From the NCBI GenBank assembly GCA_018400675.1, contig JAGYMG010000028.1, forward strand, positions 1 to 7,249: a stretch of 7,249 nucleotides of DNA, in the 5' to 3' direction. How positions within the stretch are numbered: the stretch's first letter is position 1; each line of letters begins with the position of its first letter. The notes beneath the pieces were generated by a model. That model did not search any database. It had not been told where the DNA came from and was given only the letters and a program-made list of their open reading frames with translations. Position numbers and translations under genes: made by a program. Below, piece after piece: positions 1 to 7,249 of the stretch. Source of the DNA: a bacterium. Its GTDB lineage: Bacteria; Patescibacteriota; Minisyncoccia; Minisyncoccales; CG1-02-41-26.

Positions 1-486
1 TTTATTCTTTTCAGCTAACTCTTCTAATCTTTTGGCATTCAGCTGGTCGGCGGTTTTACCTTCCTCATAGAAGGCTTCCATTGCTTTTACTATTGGATCA
101 GCTATGTATTCTAAACTTACTGCCTGGCTATGTTCTTTACCGCTTATTGCTGCTGCCTCATGGATTAGGGTTTTATTTAACTCTACTGAATCAACTTCAT
201 AGGCAGGGTTGACTACTATTATACCTTTTGTGTTTATACCAGTTAGCTCTCTTCCGGTTAATTGTTTGAATTCGGCAAATAATGCCGGCGGGCCTCTTAC
301 CACCTTTGCTCCCTCTAGGATATCTGCTAACTGTGGCTGGTTGTTGTCTCTAAGCAAAGCTACTACTTCTTGTTTTGCCTGCTGGTAAGCTTGCTCGCCG
401 GAAGCTATAACATCCTTGTGTTTGGCAAGCAGGTTAGATAAGGTTTGCTGCTGGCTTTCTGATAGAGGCTGGCCGTCTGCGGTGCG
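1..486 (-). repeat. Intragenic direct repeat, copy 2 (module B tail)
   Basis: Partner of 4135-4620. The first 84 bases are identical in the two copies, and the identity reaches the window edge, so the true repeat may extend beyond base 1. The matching unit encodes the RTADGQ...KNK tail of the protein. Confidence 0.93.
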
Positions 487-1008
487 AGTGGGATCAGAGG
501 ATTGATATAGATTATTAATTAGTTGAACTAAACTGTCTCTTCTTGATTTTAAAGCCTGAATCATAAAGTGTTCTATATCGCCATTATAATCTTTCTTTAA
601 TCCTTCGAGCATATTAATTACATTGGTACGGATAAAAGCTGGTTTTCGATTCCAAAAAGCTCCTATAGGATTGTCCCTTAAAGGAATGCCTTTATCGTTT
701 GTGTTAGGTTTATATTTAAGGTCTGCTTTTAACTGTGCTACCCATCTGTTAATTTGTTGTTTGCTTTCTTCTCCTTTGGGAAGCTGAGCTGATTTAACTA
801 TTGCTCTAATTTGTTCATCGGTAACAACTGCAACCTTATCGGATAACTGCTGTAGATTTTTTCCTCCATTTTGATAATCTTTTACTACTGAAGCATAAGC
901 TTCATTTACCATTCGAGGCACATTTTCTCCTTCTTTAATATCTTTTATCTTTTCCGGCAGGGAAATACTTTCATCCATAGATTTGGTACGGGAACCAATA
1001 AGAATAGT
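1..1008 (-). other. Module B linker and conserved tail with HE-x8-H motif, residues 2081-2416
   Basis: A helical linker (2081 to about 2250) leads into the tail that is shared with module A, beginning at RTADGQPLSES. The VVRGPPALFAEFKQ block and the strand GIIVVN are kept. So is TLIHEAAAISGKEHS (His2363 at 160-162, Glu2364, His2373 at 130-132), followed by EYIADP (Glu2380, Asp2384). The window ends inside this protein at ELAEKNK, exactly where module A joins its following pyrophosphorylase-like domain, so another module may follow outside the window. The HE motif lacks a His at +4, so a classical HExxH zinc site is not present; His2373 could serve another geometry. Function unknown. Confidence 0.5.
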
Positions 1009-4000
1009 CACTAATTGTTTTTCATCTATTTCTATTGGAAAATTGGTAAATCCTCCGGTAGCCCGGGATATTCCGCTAGCACCAAAATCTACAAATATCC
1101 GATCAATAAGTTGTTTAATTTTGCTTTCTTGGCTTATGTTATAAGGTATGTCCCTAAACATCATATTCGTAGGATGCCTGTCCTGGGAGTTGATTAAAGT
1201 GTCAAAAAGAAAACCAGCCTGAATAAGAGGGTCGTTATGATATTTCTTAGGCAGGTTATAGCCGCCGTCTACATACCCCTTTAAAAAACTAATAGCTAAA
1301 CGTAATTCTCCGCTGGCAAGCCTAACTAAAGATACCTCAGGAGCAGGTAATCCTGCCAGCTGAAAGATCCTGGTTCCGATATAATCCATACTCAAGGTAT
1401 AGTCATTTCCGCCTTTAAGTAAGACCCAGTTATCCTGGTCATCTTTGTTTGTGCCTTTAAGGTAATATAAATCAATAGGATTAGAATGAACTGAGCCTAC
1501 TTCCCAGAAGGGCCGCAAGTATTCTAGGCTGTCGATGGTAAACTGGTACTTTTGAGCTGGTTTTCCTTTAGCTGCTTGTGCAGGTGATATTTTTTTAATT
1601 TCATCAGCATCTCTAGGTTCAGCTTTTACTGCAAATTCTTCAGATTCTTCGGACCAGTAAGTTAAAAGATGAGCGATTGAGCTACCTGTGCGTAATTCTA
1701 TTTCATCTATGCTTTCCTTAGCTAATAATTGCTTTAGGACAACTTTAGGAGTTTTTCTTTTCATTGCATTTTTAATTCTTGTGGTCGCCCGCTTCTGATT
1801 AGCTGTTTTAACTTCATCTGAAATATCTCTTTCAACAGATACAGGTAAGTTCTTCAAAGACTGAACTGCTGTATCTGCGAGGGCTTGATTATTTCCTAAT
1901 ATAATTTTTATTAGGAATTCTCGAATTTCTCCCTGCAGCTGCAGCCATCCGTTTTTCTGGTTGTATTTTATTTCCCCCCATATCTCAACTGCTACTTTTG
2001 CTAATTCTGGATTATCCTTGAATTTTTTTGCTTTATTCAAAAGTGTAGCTAATGTTTCTTTATCTAATCCTTTTGTTTTCCCTAGGGCACGGATTGCTTT
2101 AATATAAGCTTTCAACACTTGAGGATTTGTTTCTTTATCTAGGCCAGCGATAAAATAAGAGAGTGCTTCTTCTACAGCTGTTTCACCAAGCATCTCTGCA
2201 GCAATAATCTTAAGCGATGCTGGCTGGCTAGGTTCTAACCATTTGATTACTGCCTTTACTAAGCCAGGATTATTTTCTCTTCCTTTTTTCATAGCTGGTT
2301 TTACTGCTTCCTCCAGAAGGCTGTATACCCAGAATTGCCTAGGGATACCCCTTTCATCTACATCCATAAATGCCTCTTTGGCTACCTCTAAAGCAGGCTG
2401 CCAAATCTCTTTGCCGCGTTTTTGCCAAAGCGGCCAATTCGACCAGCCAATATAAAACTCAGTTAAGATATCTTTACCATTTTTCCAAAGCTCTAAAGCT
2501 GTAGGGTATTTATCTAACCTGTGTTTACGAGCTACTACCCGAAATGCTTTTTCCAATGCTTCTTTCCGCTCACTCTCAGATTTATCCGGATTCATATAGA
2601 CATGGTGAATATCGTGCCAGTATTCGATAATTTGCCGGGGTAGATCTTTGGCTTTCAGGTCGCCTGCTTGAGACGGGAAGCGGACAGATGAAGAAGCTTC
2701 TTCATCCTGCCTATCTGCTACTCTTAAGGCATCCGGTAGTTGTCCTAACTCTTTGAAGTCATGGATTAAGCCGCCTTGGCCGAGAGTATAGTTATTGTCT
2801 TCGGGTAAGATGTTATTATCAATTAGGTAGTCATGTCTTCTTAAGACTGCGGCTGTCCGAGAGCCAGGGATAATGGTTAGGTCTCCGGTGGGTATCTCTG
2901 GAGAGAAGATGCCTTCTTCTGGTTTATTGTCTTTTAGGGACATCAGCGGTGCTAGTCCGCTTCTGTCTAAGTTCTTTTGAGTTTTTGCGATATCAAAGTA
3001 GTGGTAGAGACGGTTATAAGGGATATCCGGTAAGCCTTGCTGGGTTTGTACTTCTTGTTTTAGGTTAGCTAAGGCCTTTTTTACCTTATCGGTGTTTGTG
3101 GCTAAGCCTTCAGCTAGATAACCTAATTTGCCTTGGGTACCTTTTCTTCCGTAGAGCAGGCCGCCTTTTTGGCCGGTGAAGTTATTCATAAGCTCAATAA
3201 GCATATTAGCTTTTATTTGTTTATCCTGGCTTAACTTGCGGTATAGGGCATACATTGGTATATCCAGGGCGCATTCAGGAGCAAGGGTAATTAGGTCATT
3301 GGAGCGGTGGATTACGCCTGTGGTTGCACCTTTTTCTTTTAGGTAGTCAAAAGCTTTCTGGGTTTGGAGTTCGAAGTGTCCGGTATCTTGATTGTATTTG
3401 TAGCTGGAGTTCTTCTGGTTTCCGTTTATGGTATTGAAACCGTGGTTGTAATTGGTCTCTTTATCAGTTAGCTTAAAGTGGCCGTCTTCTCTTTTGAAGC
3501 CGGGAGCATAATCATTTAGGATTAAGACTATGTTTTCCGGATTTAGGCCGAAGAAGTTGTTTTCTTTAAGGTCAGTTTCTACATCCGGTAAGATATTGGC
3601 ATTTACACAGAAGGCTAATTTAAGGTTGGCTAATACCTCTTTTGAGCTAAACTTGTGTTTTTGAGCAGCTAGTTTAACTCCGTCTACCAGAGACTGCAGC
3701 TGCCTTACGCCGATCTTTCTTTGTTTGGCATAACTAGGATTGCTGGGATATAGGTCTTCTATGCTTAGAGCAGTTTTTAAAGTCTTTATGTCTTTGGCTA
3801 CTGCTTTGTATTGATTACTTCCTTTTTCTAAGCCAGCAAGTTCAGTTTGTTTATCTTTAAGCTGCTTCCTTAATTTCGGCAGGTTCTTCCTTACTCTCTC
3901 AGCTAACTCCCAGACATCTACGTTCCAGCGGCGGTAGTTGTTTCTGACTACCGGGTCTTTTTGTTCCTCTTTGCTTATCAGGCCGAAGTTGATTAAAGAT

Positions 4001-7000
4001 TCCCAGAAGCGGCTGGCTTCTCCGGCAGAATAAAAGAAGATGGCTAACTCGCCATTTAATAGAGATTGGATAGTGCCTTTTGTATCTAGGTTATCTAACT
4101 CATCCTCTAACCAGAAGAAGTCGGCAGGTTTAAGTTTATTCTTTTCAGCTAACTCTTCTAATCTTTTGGCATTCAGCTGGTCGGCGGTTTTACCTTCCTC
4201 ATAGAAGGCTTCCATTGCCTTAACTATTGGATCGGCAATGTATTCTAAGCTTACGCACTGGCTGTGTTCTAAACCAGATACAGCTGCTGCTTCATGGATT
4301 AGGGTTTTAGTTAGTTCGACAGGGTCTGCTTCTGTGACGGAGTTGACTACAATGATTCCTTCTGTATTGATTCCGGTAAGTTCTCTTCCGGTTAATTGTT
4401 TGAATTCTTCAAATAATGCCGGCGGGCCTCTGACTACTTTTGCTCCGGCTAGGATATCTGCTATCTGAAGCTGCCTGTTTTCCCGCAGTAAAGCAACCAT
4501 CTCCTGCTTAGACTCCTGGTAAGCTTGCTCGCCGACGGCTATGACATCTTTGTGTTGGGTGAGCAGGTTGGTTAGGATTTTCTGTTCTTCTTCGCTAAGA
4601 GGCTGGCCATCTGCGGTGCGGGTGAGGTCGGGTTCAACCGCTTCTGTCTGGCCTAATTCATCTACGTTTTTCAAGATAACTTCTTTTATAAATGTATCTT
4701 TCTCATAAAGGCTTACCTGCCAGTGGGTGCTGCTGTTTATCCTAACTAGGAGATAACCTTCGGCCTTTTCATTATCTTTTTCTCTGCTAAAGTTATACCT
4801 TCTGGTATTAGAATCTATTACCTCGGTTTTGCCCCACTTATACTCCCAACCCGGCTGGTGGAATACTTTCCCTGGCTCAAACAAAGCCGGCCTTAAGATA
4901 AATTCTTTGTCTATGATATCGTCTCTTCTTTTCTTGAGCATGTCAGATAGGTATCCTGCCAATGTTCCGCCTCTATCTATACGGGCCTTCATCTCTTTGA
5001 ACAATCCGGCAGGCTCTTTTCTCTCTAATCTTGCTTTTCTATTCCATAACCCATCTCTATTCTCCAACTCGCAACGCTTTATCCATATCTCCAAATGAGT
5101 TTTTGACTTTTCTATATCATTAAATCCTAATATACCCGCAGCATACTTAACTATTTCTTCTATCTGCTCATCTCTGACAGCAAGAAGATTTTTAGCCAAT
5201 TCCATCATTAAACCCTTATCGTTAACCGCCCTTTCATAAGCCGGATTAACAGCAATCTTTTGACTGTGACGAATAGTTTTAATAAAATTATCTATTGTTC
5301 CAGAGAAACTATCTTTAAAAGGTGTAAATCCCTCGGTAGGTTTAACAAACATGCTGCCGCCAAAGTCTATATGCATTAAATAAGGCTTTCCGTTTTTCTC
5401 AATTTCAGATTTAGTAATATCCAAAGGTATCTTCATAAACATCATATTCCAAGGGGTCCGGTCTTTATCGTCTATCAGAACACTCAAAAGCAATGCTGCC
5501 TTAATGCTTAAATCGTCTTCAAACCTTCTTGCCAATCTCCTCACATTTCCCGTATAATTTCCTAAAAGCTCTATAACTAATTTTGCTTTGCCCTCCGTTC
5601 CTTGAATAATGGATATTTTTGGCACAGACAATCCTGCTAAAGCAAATATCTTATATGAGATATATTCTATCATTGCACTATAATCATTATCAGTTTTAAC
5701 TACAATTTGAGTTCCGGAAATAGAATCTTCATATATTTCAATCGGAGCAGAATGGCTATCTCCCAATACATATTGATATTTATAATTGACTCCATCAATA
5801 CTAAGAATGTTCTTATCTTCATCATAAGTTATGTCACTACCCATAGAAGTATCGGCAACGAGTTTCTCTATAGAAGTATTGAATATATCTGAAGGAAAAA
5901 CCATTTTATATTTTCCTGCCTTTAAAGAAAAATAATTAATCAAATCATCAAAATAAATTCCCAGAGAGTTTTCTATAATCGATATTACTTCAGAAAAACT
6001 TAAATTATAATCTTCCATTAATACGCTGGTATAATGCTTTAAAGTTGAAACTGAACCTATTGCTTCTATTTCTTTTATAATTTTTTCTTTTATATCTTTC
6101 TGGTTTTGAGAACAATCAAGCAATGCTGCCAATCTTTGGTCAGGATTGATTTTAATTTCATCCCTTTTCAAATTAGCTAAATCCATCAGCGCCTGAGCCG
6201 CAACTTCAGAAGCAGCTTCGGCATGAGCCCGAGTATCAGCAGGTAGAGCATCTTTGCCGTAAAGTACTATCCAAATAAGCTCATCTCTTAACGCAGCCGG
6301 ATACTCCTGGAACTTCAACGCGCCCAATACCTTAATAATGTCACTTCTCCGGCCCAATAAAATATCCAGCGCTTTTATTTGATTGTGAGAAACATCTTCT
6401 AATCTCTGCTTGTTTTCATGAAGCTGCCTTACAAGCTCATCTTTTATTGTTACATCCCCAATAGTTGCTAAAGCATAAGCTAAGGGTTTTCTTAAAGTCC
6501 TGCTTTCGGCAGCTTCAAATTCTTTAATAAGTTTCTCTATGTGCTGATAACGAATGGCTTCAAAATCATCCTTTCTCTGCTTGTTTTCTTCCTCTATCGG
6601 CCGGGCTAATATTTCCGGAACAGCTTTCTTAGCCAACCAGGCTCTGGCTTGAATATCTTTGGAACTGTCAGCGATAAAATCTACAACTCTCTCAACCAAC
6701 TCAGGATTTTTCTCCAATCTTACTACATTTATACTTTCAGATATATTCTCCCAGGCAATTTGCTTATCCTTATCTGATAAGTACCTAAATGCTTTTTTTA
6801 AAGCTGGCTTCCAAACTCTTTCGTCGTTACTTAACATAATTTCGGTTAATACAGCTTCGGCATTTTTCCATAACAGGTCTCCTCTGCCGGTATTGCCTTT
6901 TAAGCAAATAAATATCCAATCTAAAACCTGCTTTCTAGCTGCAGAATCAATCTCATCGACTAAAACATTAAAATATAGCCACCTTAGCTGCCAGTAAGGG

Positions 7001-7249
7001 GTTATTCTTGGGGTAACTTTGTTAACATCTTCTCTTGCCTGCTGATTATCAATATACAATACTTTTCTTTCAATTTCTAAAAATTCCTGGATAGCCGCTT
7101 TAGCCTTCTGTTTATTGATATCGGTAGGGTTATCTTTATATTGGGCAACTGCCAACTCCCAATCTTCTGCCCGCCACTCAGCTTCAATTGACTGATAAAG
7201 ATACAAAGTATCTACAGCAGAAAGGCAGTATCTTTTTGTTATAAACTCT
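1..7249 (-). CDS. Internal part of a giant modular protein (both ends outside the window)
   Basis: One reading frame is open across the window: 2416 sense codons with no stop, read from 7248 down to 1, plus one base of another codon at 7249. Neither start nor stop is present, so the full length is unknown but exceeds 2416 residues. In order the protein shows a HEAT-like helical region (about 1-400), a PI3/PI4K/HipA-like kinase domain (475-654), a tail (655-1038), a UDP-sugar-pyrophosphorylase-like domain (1040-1475), a second HEAT-like region (1540-1855), a second kinase-like domain (1900-2080) and a second tail (2081-2416). I see no signal peptide or membrane segment; cysteines are few and unpaired, consistent with a cytoplasmic protein, though the termini are not visible. 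I recognise the domain types but not the whole protein. Its biological role is unknown; a scaffold with catalytic or pseudo-catalytic domains is an inference. Confidence 0.97.
1009..1551 (-). other. Module B kinase-like domain (PI3/PI4K-HipA-FAM20 type), residues 1900-2080
   Basis: This is the better preserved of the two kinase-like domains. The N-lobe starts with SVHSNPIDLYYLKG and reaches NWVLLKGG, where Lys1945 (1414-1416) is the likely ATP-binding lysine. A helix DYIGTRIFQLAGLPAPEVSL follows, then the hinge-like strand LRLAISFLKGY. The C-lobe has the catalytic loop DRHPTN (Asp2023 at 1180-1182, His2025 at 1174-1176, Asn2028 at 1165-1167) and VDFG (Asp2054 at 1087-1089). DRH-x-x-N plus DFG is the signature of PI3/PI4 kinases and related atypical kinases such as HipA and actin-fragmin kinase. 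All key residues are present, so ATP-dependent phosphotransfer is likely, with unknown substrate. Similarity to kinase A is clear in order and motifs but modest in sequence. The segment between DRHPTN and VDFG is about ten residues longer than in classical PI kinases. Confidence 0.75.
1684..2631 (-). other. Module B HEAT-like (alpha-solenoid) region, residues 1540-1855
   Basis: Successive paired helices are clear here, for example PGLVKAVIKWLEPSQPASLKI, then AAEMLGETAVEEALSYFIAG, then a helix ending KAIRALGKTKGLD, and ELAKVAVEIWGEI. The spacing of about 35-40 residues between similar helix pairs, with Leu/Ala cores and Pro or Asp at turns, is typical of HEAT or PBS-lyase-like repeats. The first part is homologous to module A (see shared WKN and WKPAL/WQPAL blocks), while the later repeats are more regular than in A. 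It lies between the pyrophosphorylase-like domain and kinase B. HEAT arrays usually act as binding platforms or spacers; the partner is unknown. Confidence 0.55.
2632..2823 (-). other. Module B linker between pyrophosphorylase-like and HEAT-like regions, residues 1476-1539
   Basis: About 64 residues follow the pyrophosphorylase-like domain. They start with an acidic, Asn-rich stretch (IDNNILPEDNNYTLGQGG), continue through a helix, and end with a low-complexity acidic and Ser-rich turn (RQDEEASSSVRF) followed by a Lys-rich segment. The composition suggests a flexible hinge. No motif is recognised. Confidence 0.4.
2824..4131 (-). other. UDP-sugar pyrophosphorylase-like (UDPGP/UAP) domain of module B, residues 1040-1475
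   Basis: UDPGP-family enzymes transfer a UMP moiety from UTP to a sugar 1-phosphate. The order of motifs here follows that family. An N-terminal strand and loop SAGEASRF (1074-1081) sits where family members have a Gly-rich AGGxGTRLG loop. ENNFFGLNPENIVLI (1229-1243) closely resembles the family's HNYFGL-x-x-ENV segment, followed by a Pro-Gly turn and a loop YNHGFNTI (1267-1274) at the position of the nucleotide-binding GxGG/GHGD loop. YLKEKGATTGVIHRSND (1302-1318) matches the family's L-x-x-xG-x-x-x-x-x-V-x-x-x-DN element. DIPYNRLYHYFD (1408-1419) may correspond to the FNTNNLW region. The Gly-rich loop is degraded, so substrate or activity may differ or be lost. The domain starts directly after the module A tail. 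Confidence 0.6.
4135..4620 (-). repeat. Intragenic direct repeat, copy 1 (module A tail)
   Basis: This 486-base stretch matches 1-486 at a constant offset of 4134 bases, which is 1378 codons, so both copies are in the same reading frame. My hand count gives 91 mismatches and no gaps (about 81% identity). Bases 4135-4218 are identical to 1-84. Similarity drops abruptly above 4620, where module A carries its own insert. Confidence 0.93.
4639..4911 (-). other. Module A-specific beta-rich insert, residues 780-870
   Basis: This stretch has no counterpart at the same place in module B, where KSRRDSLVQ runs within about 20 residues into RTADGQ. It is rich in aromatic and beta-forming residues (GWEYKWG, TRRYNFS, GYLLVRI, THWQVSLYEKDTF), unlike the helical sequence on both sides. 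It looks like a small beta domain of roughly 90 residues placed just before the conserved tail. I do not recognise the fold. It could be a gain in module A or a loss from module B. Confidence 0.45.
5287..5826 (-). other. Module A kinase-like domain (PI3/PI4K-HipA-FAM20 type), residues 475-654
   Basis: The N-lobe begins with a strand segment containing SHSAPIEIYE and continues to IVVK, where Lys518 (5695-5697) is the likely ATP-binding lysine. A helix with EYISYKIFALAGLSVPKISI then leads to a hinge-like strand (LVIELLG). The C-lobe has the catalytic-loop motif DRTPWN (Asp596 at 5461-5463, Asn601 at 5446-5448) and the metal-binding HIDFG motif (Asp628 at 5365-5367). In PI3/PI4 kinases these motifs are typically DRHNxN and HIDFG. 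Here the loop His is Thr, a replacement that also occurs in some HipA-like families (DRTxxN), so the domain need not be inactive. Whether it phosphorylates a protein, a lipid or a nucleotide cannot be told. Only the N-lobe Lys, the loop Asp/Asn and DFG are firmly placed; domain ends are approximate. Confidence 0.72.
6049..7248 (-). other. Module A helical HEAT-like (alpha-solenoid) region, residues 1-400
   Basis: This stretch reads almost entirely as amphipathic helices of 15-25 residues rich in Leu, Ala, Glu and Lys, with short Pro/Asp/Asn turns, as expected of HEAT or ARM-type repeats. From about residue 84 it aligns with the module B region: PYWQLRW matches EYWHDIHH, LLWKNAEAVLTE matches ELWKNGKDILTE, and VWKPALKKAF matches IWQPALEVAKEAF, followed by a shared ENNP/EKNP-type turn and a helix pair. 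Residues 1-80 are also helical and may belong to the preceding linker. Such solenoids usually mediate protein-protein contacts, but no partner can be named. Repeat units are degenerate, so HEAT is a fold-level guess. GC drops sharply at the C-terminal end (about 6001-6120). Confidence 0.5.

Larger units (their letters stand above)
4135..5286 (-). other. Module A linker and conserved tail with HE-x8-H motif, residues 655-1038
   Basis: After the kinase fold comes a helical linker that aligns with module B at NPAYERAVN (B: NEAYASVVK), RDEQIEEIVK (B: TDEQIRAIVK), LWNRKA (B: FWNRKP) and KKRRDDI (B: KSRRDSL). An insert absent from module B follows (about 780-870). From residue 877 (RTADGQPLSEE) to 1038 the sequence is about 83% identical to the module B tail by hand alignment, without gaps. 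It contains VVRGPPALFEEFKQLTGREL, a strand GIIVVN, then TLIHEAAAVSGLEHS (His985, Glu986, His995) and EYIADP (Glu1002, Asp1006). The order strand, helix with HE, then helix with E-x-x-A-D recalls gluzincin metallopeptidases. The usual HExxH is missing its second His at +4, however, so peptidase activity is doubtful. Function unknown. Confidence 0.5.

Noticed and set aside
121..189. Active zinc metallopeptidase
   Set aside because: The motif is HEAAA, not HExxH, in both copies; only a distant resemblance is claimed.
1015..1197. Short plus-strand ORF of 60 codons
   Set aside because: It lies opposite the kinase B catalytic region of the minus-strand gene, whose motifs explain the sequence fully. 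Its product has no recognisable domain.
2243..2455. Plus-strand ORF of 70 codons
   Set aside because: It overlaps the well-formed HEAT helices of the minus-strand frame; it is a chance open frame on the complementary strand.
4135..4620. Repeat as a sign of a transposon or insertion sequence
   Set aside because: It is in frame, encodes part of the same protein, lacks inverted ends or a transposase, and is spaced by a whole number of codons.
4238..5098. Plus-strand ORFs at 4238-4468 and 4829-5098
   Set aside because: They run antisense to the conserved tail and linker. At 4238-4468 the sequence conservation between copies fits the minus-strand protein.
5521..5580. Possible membrane segment around AALLLSVLI / LVIELLG
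   Set aside because: The hydrophobic runs are under ten residues and fit the core helix and hinge strand of the kinase fold.
5707..5892. Plus-strand ORF of 61 codons in the AT-rich part
   Set aside because: It is opposite the kinase A N-lobe, where the minus frame aligns with module B (HSAPIEIY and HSNPIDLY).
6659..6997. Longest plus-strand ORF (112 codons)
   Set aside because: The minus strand here encodes helices homologous to the module B array; the plus product is Ser/Leu/Phe-rich low-information sequence, typical of an antisense shadow.
1..7249. Pseudogene or recoded genetic code
   Set aside because: No in-frame TAA, TAG or TGA occurs in the minus frame, and kinase, pyrophosphorylase-like and tail motifs remain in one frame with no frameshift, so the standard code and an intact gene suffice.

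Overview
The whole window is the inside of one very large protein-coding gene on the minus strand. In the frame whose codons start at + positions 1, 4, 7 and so on, all 2416 complete codons between 7248 and 1 are sense codons. The frame is open at both window edges, so neither the start codon nor the stop codon is here. About 113 stops would be expected by chance over that length. There is no intergenic DNA, RNA gene, promoter, terminator, CRISPR array or mobile element in view. Residue numbers below count from 7248 (residue 1) to 1 (residue 2416), in protein order.

The protein is modular and repeats itself. Module A, whose N-terminal part lies outside the window, runs from 7248 down to 4135: a helical HEAT-like region, a divergent kinase-like domain, a linker with an extra insert, and a conserved tail ending in KNK. 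Module B starts right after it. It has a nucleotidyltransferase domain resembling UDP-sugar pyrophosphorylases (UDPGP/UAP type), a linker, a HEAT-like region, a second kinase-like domain and the same tail, again ending in KNK at base 1. The two tails lie exactly 4134 bases (1378 codons) apart. They match at about 81% of bases over 486 ungapped positions, with 84 consecutive identical bases at the end. The rest of the two modules is far more diverged.

The two kinase-like domains carry a DRHPTN or DRTPWN catalytic-loop motif followed by VDFG or HIDFG. This is the pattern of the PI3/PI4-kinase, HipA and FAM20-like group of atypical kinases, not of classical Ser/Thr kinases. A plausible but unproven reading is a repetitive giant protein in which each repeat carries a nucleotidyltransferase-like domain, an alpha-solenoid scaffold, a kinase-like domain and a tail with a conserved HE-x8-H motif.

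The organism cannot be identified from conserved marker genes. The giant ORF, about 40% GC in sampled lines, standard code and bacterial-looking domains fit an uncultivated bacterium. Candidate phylum Omnitrophota, known for extremely large proteins, is my first guess (moderate to low confidence). Base and codon composition is uneven: GC falls to about 25% around 5881-6120 but is about 47-52% in sampled lines of the pyrophosphorylase-like region. Leu CTA codons almost vanish above about 4980, suggesting modules of different age or origin.
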